Below the pieces are notes generated by a model that saw only the letters and a list, made by a program, of their open reading frames with translations, was not told the DNA's origin and searched no databases. From positions 945,501-1,009,500 of the forward strand of contig OZ025217.1 of NCBI GenBank assembly GCA_964019055.1: DNA of 64,000 nt, written 5' to 3'. Both the position numbers and the translations under genes were made by a program. Positions 11,132 through 25,500 of this stretch are shown here, piece by piece. This DNA is from Anthopleura xanthogrammica. Taxonomy: Eukaryota; Cnidaria; Anthozoa; Actiniaria; Actiniidae. The first letter of the stretch is position 1, and each line of letters begins with the position of its first letter.

Positions 11132-14100
11132 TGCATACACAGTTAGTTCCTGACAGGACAGACAAACAGACACACATGCATACAAAGACAGTTCCTGACA
11201 AACCAGACAGACAGACAGACAGACACACGGCAAGACACGCTGACACCTTATATCGTAACCACTGTTCTTGACAAGATAGACAGACAGAAAGACAGATATC
11301 AAGACACACAAGCAGTTCACAAGACAGACAGACACAGATCTACCTACCTAAAAGGCGTGTTGCTTGGATCAAGTAAAGCTTTATATCGAAGTAGTGCCGG
11401 GCCTCCTCGAGGAAATGTTTCACAAGAGATTGGAAACTGAGAGATAAAGTCAGCTGGAGGACCTTGGAACGAGTCAAGCCTAGCCTGGAAGGTCTGGGTC
11501 CAACGTTCTAACATCTTGAGAGCTGAGTGTAGTAGGGGAGACAACGATGGAAGATCTAAAAAAACCATCATCATCAGTTATCATCATCATCATCAGTAGC
11601 AGCAGCAGCAGCAGTAGTTTTACTTTTAAAAACAAAACTTCCCGCTCTAACATCAAAGTCATTGCGCGCAGACTCAGTAAAGGAAAGCCGCTGGTCAACA
11701 TTCTTGCGGTCGATTCTCCAAAACCACTCACCCGTCAATTCAAATCCAATATCTGGCAAGAAGCCCTGGAGATTACTCAAGGCTAATTTACTGATTGAAT
11801 AATTCATGAGACTCCAGCCATATGACGTATAATCCAGGTGGTCAAGTGGTTCAGTGCTTGTCTTGGCTTTGAACAGCGGGAACCCGTACTCATCTTCTCC
11901 TTCACTTTCATACTCATCGTCATCCACAGAATCTTCTTCTTCGTTGTCTGAATCATAGTCATTGCCAACACCACTCAGTCTTGGTGGCTGTTCAGAATAT
12001 CAATGAAAAATGGACAAGATTAACAAGAATTTTACGAAACAAAAAAAAACAAAACAAAATTTAAATAAAAATTTGTTTAATCTAAAAACAAATTTTTTTT
12101 TTGAATTAAAACAAAATTTAAATTAAAAAAACAACAACAAAACAAGCATTTCACGATAAAGTCCAGAGTGATTTGGACTGTGATTTGGAAGTTAATAGCA
12201 TTGGTTACCATGGTAATGCTCTCGATCGAGGTTGCTCTAGCAATGGTAGTGGTGACTTTACAAATGTAAGTGTTTTAGAACAGAACCGAAGGTGGTTGCT
12301 ATACTAGACTGACGTTCCCATGGCACCGTTCATGGTTGTCATGGGAATATTCGTTGCTACCATAGCAACCTAGTTTTATTGTCAAGATTTTCCCAAAACA
12401 ATAAAGCAATAGACCTTTTCGACTTGGGCGTAATGTTTTCCAATTTGAGACCACGTGTCATTCTCTTGAGAATAATGTTCTTTGTTTGAGTTATATCATT
12501 CATGTGTTTTCTCACGCGCAGCCAAATGAGAAAAACATAAAACCCAAGCCGAAAAGGTCTATAAGAGAAGCATCAGAGCCCAATCCTACCCTTAAAAAGG
12601 AAACCCATGATCTATCAAATCCTACCTTGGTGGTAAAATAGTCCACAAGAGTGATTCTGGGAGGTACATACTGCTCCAAATAAACAGGTTTAGGCTCAGC
12701 CTGGGATAGAGAGTCTGCTTTCTGTCCAAGTAGTTTATAGTTCCACCTCTGTCTGGCTGAGTTCCAGTATTTATTTGATTCTCCGCGGTCTTTTGCGGCC
12801 GGAGGAACTGGAGCCTTGGTTCTACTGGACTCGGTCTGAGCTGATGAACCTAAGGAGAAATGGCAAGGTCAAAACTGATTCAAAAAAGATGGAATAACCC
12901 TTTATCTGTCAAGGGCAGCATTCTAGCCCGCTGCATCTGAACCTGATATGTAAGGTCTTTGAGTCATTTAGCCGTGCCCTGACTTAGATCAGCCCAGACG
13001 TTTTTTCAGGGGTTCAATCTGTGAGTTAGCCGCACCCTGACTTTGATCAGCCCAGACGTTTTTTCAGGAGTTCAATCTGTGAGTTAGCCGCACCCAGACT
13101 TTGATCAGCCCAGAGGTTGTTTCAGGTTTTGATCAGTGAGTTAGCCGCACCCTGTCTTTCAGCCCAGAGGTTGTTTCAGGGTTCGTTCAAATGGAGGGTT
13201 TTTTTTTCATTATAGATGCGTTACCTCCAGTGGGTGTCTGCATAGCAACCTTGACGCTCCCTCCAAACACCATCCCCCATATTCCAGACTTGAGCGAGTG
13301 TAAAACAAGTCGGTAAAGAAGATTAGGTTGACAGGTTGACCAGGCAAACGCAAGAAGACTTAAATAGACAGCCACACAAGCTTCAGCCAGGATTATTCTA
13401 AGTCTTGTGCTGTTGTCTCTGTTCTCCGTGGCTAGTAGAGATAACAGAAGGCGAACACCAGGCCATTTGGCTGGAGAACTGGTGGGAAGATCGGGTGGAT
13501 TGTTCTTGGGGGAACTTGTTGAACGAGGACATTTGCCTGGGAAATAAATACTTGTTGGAGTTAATGAGTCACTAAGTTACTCAAGCTAGAATCTGGTTTT
13601 AAGTGAAAGAAAAAAATGATAGGCGCATTCCAACGTGTTGTTGCTAATCATGGCGAAGAAAGAAAAAGAAGGTGAAAAAGCAGAAGAAACAAGAAAGACG
13701 AAAAACGAAAGAATAAACAATAAGTATAAGTGGACAAAGGAAAGGAGTGAGAACAAAACAAACAAGGAAACGAACAAGGAAACGATTGTGAAGTTTTCGT
13801 GTTTTTTTTTCCTCATTCGCTTTTTAACCTGAAATAATCGTTAATATTCGCGCGCGTAATCAACAACGAGTGAGAACTGAGAAGCAGAATTAGATAGTGA
13901 GGGAAATACCTGTCATGGGTTGGTTGTCTTGTTTGATTCCAGTAAGACTCTGATATATACAGCATGATAATGTTCTTGTAAGGCTATTGAGCACAGCCAA
14001 CATATTTACTGGATTAACTGTTGATGGTGGTTCCTGTTGAGGAAAATCAGAAACATCCGGTCACGTGATGACATTTAAATGGCTTCCATACCCTCTGCCA

Positions 14101-17100
14101 ATCAAAACCCGCGAATCCCAAATCATCCAATAAGAGATGGAAGTCATTTCACAGTCACAGAAACATCCGGTCACGTGATGGCATTTAAATGGCTTCTGGC
14201 TTCGGCCAATTAAATTCCGCGAATCACAATGCAAATCATTTTAATGAGAGAAGGAAATGCGCTCACATCAAAATAAAAACAATTCAGTACGTAATATTCA
14301 CACTTACATTAAGCTTGAACAAGTACTTAAGAATATCTTGAGTCAAAGCCTGTAGATAACCTATTGGACTAGCCAGAAGCGAGGTTGAAGACACTGCCCC
14401 CAGGATCAGGGGGGGAATGGACGGTCCAGCTGATGGTACATACAAAGGTGACAGCAGGAAACGGCAGCGTTCTACTTCATGTAGCAGCAGCAGTAACTCC
14501 ATATTCATTGCTGCGAAGAAAATTACGAAACGAAAAACAAGAAACATGAGTTTTAAGTAACACCATTCGTGTGGTTTTAGTGGGGGCAAGGGAACTGTAT
14601 CTCACCTGCCAGATCCCCTCCACTGGAGCCATGCAAAGCGCAATAGTTGAGTAATATATTCAACAAGGTTCTGTTTTTTCTCAACCACTGCACGTGCTTC
14701 GCTGACTTGTCGATTTTCATGGCAATGTAGTTTTTGTCTTCTTTGGTCAGTTCTTGGTTGTCGTCAATACCTGGTCAAAATAAAAAAACAGATTTTGGTT
14801 TAGCATGATCACCATCGTCCTCGTCTTCTATTCTGATCACCATCATAATCATAACTATCATCACTGACCATCATCACCATTAATATCATCATCACCATTA
14901 TCATCGCCCTCAACATTATCACCATCGATATCATCATCCTCTTGACATTTTTATCAGCACTCACCAACACTACAGCATCATAGTGAACGTCATCACCAAC
15001 ATCAACATTATACCATCTCACCAATATCAATTCCTGTCAACATCATCACATTGTCATCACCAACATTATCACCATCACCATCATCAGTAATCACCATGAT
15101 CAACATTATCATCACTACCATCTCACCAATATCAATACCAATATCACTAACTATCAACACCATCAACATCATCACATTGTCATCACCAACATTATCACCA
15201 TCACCATCATCAGTAATCACCATGATCAACATTATCATCACTACCATCTCACCAATATCAATACCAATATCACTAACTATCAACACCATCAACATCATCA
15301 CATTGTCATCACCAACATTATAGTAGTTGTCATCCAACTTGATAGCCCGGGATCTTCATCCAACATCATCTGCATTGATCATCACCACCACCACCACCAC
15401 CACCACCGCTACCAGCAATGTCATCATCCGTCATCATCACAGGCCTTCCCACCATATCAATAGCAACAGTACCTGTGACAGGGCTTGTCTCTGGTGTTGG
15501 TTCATCAAACTCCATGTCATTGGCCTTTGTACCATAGTCAGCCATTTTGTGCAGAACAGCAAACTCCATCTCCATCCATCGCATGAAAAAAGACCTCAAA
15601 TCTTCATCAGCAATCTCACAAGCCGCAGGAAGCCCATGCAACTCATCCAGAAGCATCTTTAGTATCGCTGAGAACTTCATCTGCTGCGCTATCACATCTA
15701 TATGTCGTATTTCTTTAGAATTGCCAGCAACAGTATCTGTTCCGTCAGGTTCATCAGGCTCCTCTTTGGCAGGGGCTGAATCAGAGTCACCATTTAGGTA
15801 CGGATTATCATCAACTGGAGAGCCCCAAGACGTGAAACCACCACCGAGACCGTCTTCCGTTATTTTTGATGAAACCGGTTTACTCCAGTCGAAGTCTTCA
15901 CTAGTGTCGCCTAAACCTGTTCCACCCAGTTTTGATGAAACCGGTTTACTCCAGTCAAAGTCATCACTAGTGTCGCCTAAACCTGTTCCACCCAGTTTTG
16001 ATGAAACCGGTTTACTCCAGTCAAAGTCATCACTAGTGTCGCCTAAACCTGTTCCACCCAGTTTTGATGAAACCGGTTTACTCCAGTCAAAGTCATCACT
16101 AGTGTCGCCTAAACCTGTTCCACCCAGTTTTGATGAAACCGGTTTACTCCAGTCAAAGTCATCACTACTGTCGTCTAAACCTGTTCCACCCAGTTTTGAA
16201 GAAACAGGTTTACTCCAGTCAAAGTCCTCGGCGCTTCCACCGTTAATTGTGGGACCATTTCCGATTTGATTTTTTGGTTTCTTATTAAACTCAAAATCTC
16301 CCAGGGTACCAGTGTTAATCATATCATCAGTGACTTCACTTGGAATACCCGACTCTTCAATAAGGGTTGGCTGTTTCATTACCAGCGAATTTCTTGGATT
16401 CATATCAGTTGCGGGGAGTTCCATCAAAACCTGAAGTGCCAAGGCTGGACAACCAGAGTTGAAGTGCGCATGCGCAGTCTTGAAAAAGAGCTGACGTTCC
16501 ATAGGGGTCAGCGGATCATCAACAAAGACGTCATCAGTTATGCTTTGTTGTCTTGTTAGACGTGGTGGGCGGTTCTGTTTCCTTAAAATCTTGGCTTTGT
16601 ACTCGTGTTGATCGGTGTGTCTGAAATGTCTGCGTTTAATCAAAGGATGCTTACGTAAAAACAGATAAAAGTTAAAAATATCTGGGTTACCGCTGGCCGC
16701 AAGAGAGTTATATTGTGGTTCTTTAGAAGGATCGATCGCAGGCTCAATGATGAGGACCTCGAGGGCCATATTGTAGTCTTTCAGAATCCAATAAGTGATA
16801 CTGCGGAGGAAGGGATCTGAAAAAAAATGAAAAAGAAACATGAGTCGACAGGCATCTATCATAATGCATGCGAGGCGACCAAAACGTGGCTCCGTGGAAA
16901 TTAAATGAACAAGAAGGGCAAAGGAACATATGTAACGCGCAGTGCTCTTTCAGGAGATCTCTCTTCATCGATCCCCTCTTCCTTTGTACTTCTAAGAAAC
17001 AAGAGATAGGGATCACATAGCATAACTTTGCTTTGCGCACTGACCAAGAAACCCACACTTGCCTCTATATTTGTTCTCGACGTATGATTGTTAGTGCGAC

Positions 17101-18499
17101 TAGGCTTTACTGTATTTAGCTAAGGTTCATCCAGTTACCTGTTTTCCCTGTAGGCCCCAGAACACAATCTTTAAGAACACGGTGGTATTCTGAACCTCCC
17201 GATGGCTCTTCATATAATCGAGTAAGAACCATTGCTAACTGAAGATCATGCAGGCGACTAATGCACACCTGAGAAAGAAACGTACAGTTATTCATCTTAT
17301 TCATATCACAAGGACGTGCAAGAGCATGGGATCGACCAGTATGAAAACGAGGTTAGTTGTCCGTGTTGAAAAGCTTTAAAGTTAATAATGAACTATTCTT
17401 TTTTCTTCCTCCTTTCAAAAGAAATACAAATAAAAAGTTTTTTTGTTTTAACTCTATTAATTTCTGGCTATACGTTTTCGTTTTAAATGGTACCAGTCTC
17501 CTGTGGTGCTTCTGACGTACCTGGACTGCATCCCACAGGGATCCCGCAAGAAGAAAGAATGCCGCTGCATGTTCAAACCTCTGCATTCCCAGAAGTTGAT
17601 AAGCATTTTTCAGCGCAGCCTTGCGCCATCGGTCCTCCTTGAAATTATTCATGAAGAACTTGGCCATACGCGAGTCACTTACAGACCTATGGGGAGTAGT
17701 GACGGGAGAATTTGTTAATATTTTTAGATTGGAATTCATTATATTATCAGTTGGTTTTAATCCTTTATTTCTTTCTCCCTCCCTTGATCCTATTCCTCCT
17801 TCCTCCCTCCCCCTTCCATTCGTCCTTCCTTCTGATTTTCAGTCTTTCTTTTCGCCTTGTTCCCACCTTCCTTCCCTTTCTCCCCTTCGTTCTTTCCCTC
17901 CCTCCTATTTACCCTCCCTCCCTTCCTTTCTTCCTTCCTCCCTCCGATTTCTTTTTCCTTCCCTTTATGTAACGTTATTTATGATAACTTGCCTGTACAG
18001 TCCACAAATGACATTTTTCTTTTTCATACTCAGGTAGAACAGCGCGCAGTCCAGTGGATCTTGTTTCCGTGCAAATTGTGCCTTTGCGACCTAGAAAAAA
18101 ATACTAGAGTGAAAATTCTCTTCGCTCATTCAAGGTTCACGTCAAAATAAAATGTCAAAGATCTCGATTGTTCTTTCGTTTCCATGGCAACTCATACGGC
18201 ATCCCTTTATTTTTAAGGGGGCGCGTGTGCCAATCTATCAACAAAGACGAATTTTAGGCAAGGGATACTTTTTACTGTCATGTCGGTTTTTCTTTATTTC
18301 TTACCTTTTCGACGAGCCTCCTTAACGTATCATCACTACGAACCCACCAACCAACACCAAACTGTCGCAGTTCTGCCCATATAGGGTCGCCTCTTAACAT
18401 GGGAGGTACCATGGCTAATAATTCTTCTTCTGATTCGGAATGGAAGGCCCAGCCATAGTAGGAAGAGGATAAACCCTGTTAAGAGATATAAGATGAAAT

Positions 18500-18530
<31 letters not shown>

Positions 18531-19464
18531 CCATCATCACCATTATCACCATCATTATCATCATCATCACCATCACCATTATCACCATCATTATCATCAT
18601 CATCATCATCATGATCGCCATCATCATCATCATCATCATCACCATCATCATTTAGCATTATCTTTATCACTATTAATACAATCATAATCAACCCTAGCAG
18701 TGTCATCATCAGTATCATCCACATCAATTATCATCATCGTCATCAGTATCAACACTATCATCAATTATCACCATGAAAATCATCATCATTATAATCATCA
18801 TCATTCCCATGTTCATTTACACCATCAATCATAACTATGAATGTCATCACCACCACTATTCATCGTCACCGCACTTTAGTATCATCATCATCATCATCAT
18901 CATTATTAATCATGACCACATTCTATCTGGGACCAAGGAGGGGCTGGTAGTGTTATAGCCCTACCACTTTTTCCCTTTTCCCATGATTAGGGTGTTCTGC
19001 GGTCTCTGTTTATCATTCAATGTTCAGGCTTATCATTCCTTTTTTAGGCTTACCTTTTCTTCAAGTCGTGCTCTTTGTATGGGTGGCAGAGTTCCCATTA
19101 GACATGTGTGATGCCTCATGGCCAGTAGGAAACGAAGAGCACAGTCATCAACAGCATCACCACCACTACCTGCTGACGCACCAATGCTTCCTGTAGTAGC
19201 ATACCCACCCCCTCCCCCACCGGGTCCTCCCATCAGACCACCAATATTGCTGGAAACTTCTCCTATGATAGAAGAATATATCATTAGTCGTCGTCGTCAT
19301 CATCATCATCATCATCATCATCATGTATTATCGCCATGCATCATCACCATTATCATGCATCATCATCATCACACCCAACATCATCATCATTGCATCATCA
19401 CCACCAAATTTATCATCATTATCATCATCATCACCAGCAACATAACCATAACGACCACGACCAT

Positions 19465-19542
<78 letters not shown>

Positions 19543-22500
19543 CACCATTAATATCATTATCATCACAATCATCCTCATCACCATTTTCATAATCGTCATA
19601 ATTTCAGTAAAAATATAATCAGTTCGTTACCTTCTCGTTTGGCAAAGTTCAATCCTCTCTCTATATCAGCTGGGCTCTTCTCTAAGTCAAGCTTGGTACT
19701 GGCAAAGGTATCAGACAGGGCCAGTAACTCTAACTGTTCGATACTGGTAAGGCCAGGTAGCTGTATGCGAGTCAACTGGTCGGCCAACAGCCGTGCCTAT
19801 CACAAACAAACCTTCAAATTTTATCGATACCCTGAAACAACCTCTGGGCTGATCAAAGTCAGGGCACAGCTAACTCACAGATCAAACCCTGAAACAACCT
19901 CTGGGCTGATCAAAGTCAGGGCACAGCTAACTCACAGATCAAACCCTGAAACAACCTCTGGGCTGATCTAAGTCAGGGCATGACTAACTCACAGATCAAA
20001 CCCTGAAACAACCTCTGGGCTGATGTAAGTCAGGGCACGGCTAACTCACAGATCAAACCCTGAAACAACCTTTGGGATGATCTAAGTCAGGGCATGGCTA
20101 ACTCACAGATCAAACCCTGAAACAACCTTTGGGGTGATCTAAGTCAGGACATGGCTAACTCACAGATAGAACCCTGAAACAACCTCTGGGCTTATTAAAG
20201 CCGGGGCATGACTAACTCACAGATGGAATTTAGTGTGTTAGGTTTCGTGGAGGGGGAAAAACCGAATTACCCGAAAAAAAACCCTCGAATCAAACTCGGC
20301 TACTCACATGTGACGGCAAGTCTGGAAATCTAACCCGAGACCCCAGAGGTGAGAGGAGTGCACTATATATCACTACGCCATCCTACTAGACCTAAGAGGT
20401 TTAATCTGATTAACAAGGGTAACATATCCATTACTGACCTGTGCAAGACCGAAGTAAACGGGAGTATCAGGCCAAGTACCATGGGAAGGACTACCATACA
20501 TCGGAAGAGTTCGTTTTCTACGCATCTCACTTGATTTACTCAACTCGTCATCCAAGTCGATACTACCAACACTGGCTGGTGTGTCGAATAGTGCACTGTA
20601 ATCCTTCTCTTCTGTGGGAACAGTCTGTGTTCCTTGGGTGTTAGATGTGTCACCTTTAAATGGAAATTTGATTACGAAAAAAATGTCAAAGGAATTCCAT
20701 CAAGTATATTTAGAGTAGAGCAGATTATGAATCGCAAAAAGGCATGGCAATGTTAGCATGAACCATTTTTATTAGCTGTTGCGTACTGTGATTGGTTTCA
20801 AAGGATGTCGTCATTTCCGTATGTGACTGAGTGGTGCACTCCGATTGGAGGTAATTTAGAGATATAATGAAGACTAACTGAAGCCCAATGAAGCCCAGAG
20901 AAATCACGGGTTAAGGAGTGCGAGGCCGGAAGACAAAGTATCTAGCGTCACTTTGATAAACTTTGATAGCAAACTGATAATATATATGATACATACTGGA
21001 AACTACAAGATGGACCTACCTGCATATCTGGAGTCCTTATCTGCTGCGAGCAGCGCATGTAGAGGGACAGGTGGGATCAACAAAGGTCCTTCTTTCTCAT
21101 CAGCCACGTCTAATAAAGTTTCCACGTCACCAAAGCTGCTTGTACGAGGCATACTACACGTGCTACTCAGACGAGGACGACCACATGTTGGATCGCTGGC
21201 ACGGGCTGCTCTTTGGACAGCCTCTTTACCAGCCACGCATTGCACCTGAAAGGGAACAAATAGAAAAATGTCAGACTTCAACAACGCGATTTAAGCTCTG
21301 CAAATTTCAAGCTACTTTTTACAGCAATTTCTGTGACCTAACTGACCCCAGAAGTCTGGCATTTTGGCTCCCGTCAATCAAACTTACGACGGACCGAGTT
21401 TATTCTGATCGCGCGATAAGGAAATTCTGGTAACTAGACAGCCATTTTCAAACTGGAATTCCTTTATCGCTCGCGAGGGGAGGGCAAATAAGCAGTAACG
21501 AAAGCCTTTCTTTCCTCCTCGTATTCCAATGGGCATCGAGGTTATTCCCTTATAAGTAAAATTGGAGTCAAAAAGAGTCATTATCAAGCAATAATCTCAC
21601 GTACCAGATGTAGCAGTATAGCTCTAACCCTCCTCAGTTTGCCCGAGTTCATCAGCTCCATCAAGTGTTTGGGATGATACTGTGGTAAGATAGGCAAGAT
21701 AGCAGCTGCCTCTTCAAACAAGCCAAGTCTTGTACCACCAGAGGCTGATAGAGCAACAAGATCCCCATTAGACCCCCTCCGCGTCATGTGTGTGACCTTT
21801 TCTAAGGTGGCAGTAGGAGCATACGAAGTGATATCTGATGGGGAAAGAGTTCCATCTGAGATGACTTTCCATTGTGAATACACCTGCATTTCTGTACCCA
21901 GGCCAACAACAAGGACGCCATTGCGGGCCCATGACAGCGCTCTGTTCAAAAGCTGCCATTTGTTTTCCGATGCCAAGTGTGTACTATCCAGCAGAAGCCA
22001 GCTTTCTTTACCACTAAAAGAGCTTTCACCTCCCATAGAAATGTCAGAGATTCGTGACGCAGCACCTACGATGAATATCTCGTTCTTAATGCAGACTGTA
22101 AGGATATGGGAGCCATTCTCCACCGAGATCCACTCTAAACGAACCTGGGATGCATCAGCCTGCTCGTTACAATTCAAGCGAAGAGTATCTTCTAGTACCC
22201 AGTTCATCCCACCTGATGATTCATTCTCCCATACACAGACTAACAATCCCTCCTCAGTCTCCCCTGCAGGGGTTAGGCTTTTGACCAGAGTAGCGAGGCG
22301 ACCAGTGTAAGCACAGCTTAGAGATATCACTTCTCCTGGTGCATTCAATGAAGTTTCCTTCTTGTTGCTTGAGTCAATGGAGATAAGATCCTGCTTCGTA
22401 TCTTGCCACACCGTCTCCTCCCATTTGAATAATCCCTCTTCTGTTTCCTTACAGGACCAAAACCGCACCTTCCCGTCGGAGCAGGACGTCGTGAAGATAT

Positions 22501-25500
22501 AAGCAGCAGGACAGGTTGGGTTCACAGCCGAGGAAGACATCTTATCAGCAGCTCTTGTTGCCGTCTTGATCTTAACCCCTGGTGGAAGGTTCAAGCGTTC
22601 TGAGCACACCTTCTTTGAACTAATAGTAGTACTAACAGGATGCGAGAGGGGTAGATTTAGAGGGCTTGTGCCGCGAGATGAAGGATGGCTGCTACAGAAA
22701 CTGCTATTAGAACTGACAGTCGGGAGAACTTCTGGATAAGATAGCAGGTCTTCAGTCTCCAGTTCCTTCTCTGGTTTTGTTGCAGTGACTTTCATCTGCC
22801 ACATGTGAATCATTGAAATCGTTTCATCAGGGTTTTCAGAATCTGGAACGTTTTCTACCCCAACAATATAGAAGTTGTCTTCAGACTTCGATCCGGTATC
22901 GTCGTCTTCTTCATCGGGTAATAGCAATAGCCCAGGATCATTATTAGACAAGGATAAACCTGGTTTGATTGAGCGTTCTGAGAATACGTGCAATAGCAGG
23001 GGATGTTGCAGAATTTCCCGAGAATCAGCTAACGAACAAAGCTTGAGGATACAGCCAGGGTTGGAGCCTGATTGACGACTTACAATAGACTCAATGAAAG
23101 CTTCAACAGGAACATTCATCGAAGGGGACTCAAGATCTAAAGAGTCGATACTCTCTTCGCTTCCACTAGAATACAAAGTTGATCTTGTTCTTGATTTGTG
23201 ACTGGAAATAAACGATTGTAGCATTCTTGCATCCAGAATGACTTGATAAAAGCGATAACATTGGCCATCGGATGCCAGAAAGCACGCACAGGGAGCGATG
23301 GCCTGTGGAGGTAGCGATGTTGGGTTTTCAAATGTTATCAGTGAATGTGAAAATAATGTTGGGACCCATGCGATATTTTCAAAGGCATGTGGACGGGCGG
23401 AATGGATCCTAGTCAGCTCCAGGACCCCTCCGCTTTGTCGTAATGGAGAGACGCTCTCAACCCTCCACACCACAAGCTCACTGCAGTGAATTTTACCGCC
23501 TGGTGCATCACTCCTCGGAGGTTCAGCAGTCATCTCGCTACGTCGCGCATGGATCACGTGACTTGATGTAGACAGTAATAAAGGTAATTCAGGATGGGCT
23601 AAAATAGTCGTGATGGGATACCTGTGCCCACATCGTCTTGCCACATGAGAGATACTAACAACTGTTGAGAATAAACTGTTATCAGCAAAGACTAGTTGCC
23701 AATGATTCAGCGCGCCATCTCTGTGGGTCGAGACCATGACTGCTGTTGCCTGAGCACCACTTGAAGATGCCCCAAACTGATTTCTCAGGGTTTTTGGTGA
23801 CATAGTTCTAGGTAATTGCCTTGTGGGGCTTCTAGACGCTTTGATTTTATCTCCTCTTGGGCAATACACGTATAGTTTGGGTAAAAGAGAGTTAGCATCC
23901 GCTGGAGGGATGGCCATAGGGATGCGAGACAAAAAACTGACTTGAGGCTGACGGAACTGAAACGTTGATTGTAAGTCCAACCATTCAACGAGCCAGACGA
24001 GAAGCGAGCCATCAACTGGATGGACTGCAATAAGTGTATCATGGCTTGAACACCATTCACGAAGAAGCTGGCCGATAGCATAGGTCACATAGCTATCAAA
24101 AGCAGACGATGTGACAGTACTGTGGAGGTTGTCTTCTTGTAGCCGCTTCAGGTATTCTAAGGGTGTTCTTGGACGGGTTGGTGATGGTGGTGCTGTCTTC
24201 TTTTTATTCTTTTCTTTCGGACTTGGTGTTCTTTTCTTAGATAACACATTTTTCAACTCTAAAGGATTCATGAAATAGTTACTTTAATAGTTAGATTTAA
24301 CAGTGCCAAATAGCGTCGATAATCATGAACAACAATGAGATGAGAGCAACAAGAGCATGCATCAACAGCAACAATGATGAAAACGTAAGCAGGGGCAGTA
24401 ATGGCAGCAGCAGCAACAGCAGAAGCAACAACAGTAACAGTAGCAACAACAACAGCAGCAGCATCAACAGCAACAACAGCAGCAATGCAGCAGCAACAGA
24501 AGCATCAGAAACAGAAGCATCAGCAACAACAGCAGCAACAATATCAGCAGCAACAACAACAGCAACAACAGCAGCAACAACAATAGAAGCAACAATAACA
24601 AAAACAACAAAAACAATGGAACATTAATCCAATTAATACTCACCTATCTCACTATCTGTTGACGAATTCGCTTCTCCAAGTCTCGTCTTCTCATCCAGTA
24701 CATTCTCTTCACTCTGCTCTAATATATCAAAATCTGATGACTGATCATCTTCAGAAGAATCTTCACTGACATCAACACTTTGTACCTCAAGGGCCAACAC
24801 TGGGGCCCCCATGCATGCCTCTGCTGCAAATGTGAACTGCATTTCCTTGTTGTTCAGCCAGTGCAACATGAAGGAGCTTTGGTTGCCTTTAGGAGTGAAT
24901 GTTCCCATGGAAGAGAGGAGAGGAATGTCATTGACAGGGTTAACCAAGGTAGCAAGGTGGAAATGTAGTGATGAAATGAGTTTGTGCTTTGCGAGAGGGT
25001 TGTGTGGTGGTCTTTTCTTATGTTTAGGGCATTTGAAGTTTCCCGTAGGGGTTGGGTTGGGTATGTCTTCTATTTCTGTAGGTTGCATCGTTTCTGACCA
25101 GATTCGGCAGATGTTGTCAATGCAGGATGTAAGGAGTACATTTGCCACTGAGGATCTGAAAGAAAACAAAAAGATAAATCGTCAGGAAAAGTAGCTATCC
25201 TCTGCTTAGGTTTGTCTATCAGAAAGCCAAATGCATGTTTGAAGTAATTTTTATTGTTTGAAGCAATTTACAGCTTTCCACAGCCTGGCTCTTCATCCAC
25301 TGAAATCTAATTGAAATCAGTGGTGGATCCAGAAGGATTTCAAGGGGGGTGACTGGTACCTAGCAAGGCATTACATAGTGTATTTTTTGGTCTTATCTTA
25401 TCCTCTATTCTTATTATATTCAACTACAAGGGGGGTGACTAGTCACCAAATTCACCCCCCCCCTGGATCCGCCCTTGTGAAATTTAGACTTGGATGTTTT

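Noticed and set aside
15051..15337. Minus-strand Asp/Met/Val-rich frame with a duplicated segment
   Set aside because: Arises from the 126-bp ATC-rich minisatellite, outside the splice-defined DMXL exons.
18415..18727. Poly-Met, poly-Asp and poly-His frames
   Set aside because: Reading frames of an (ATC)n microsatellite in a DMXL intron, without start context or splice support.
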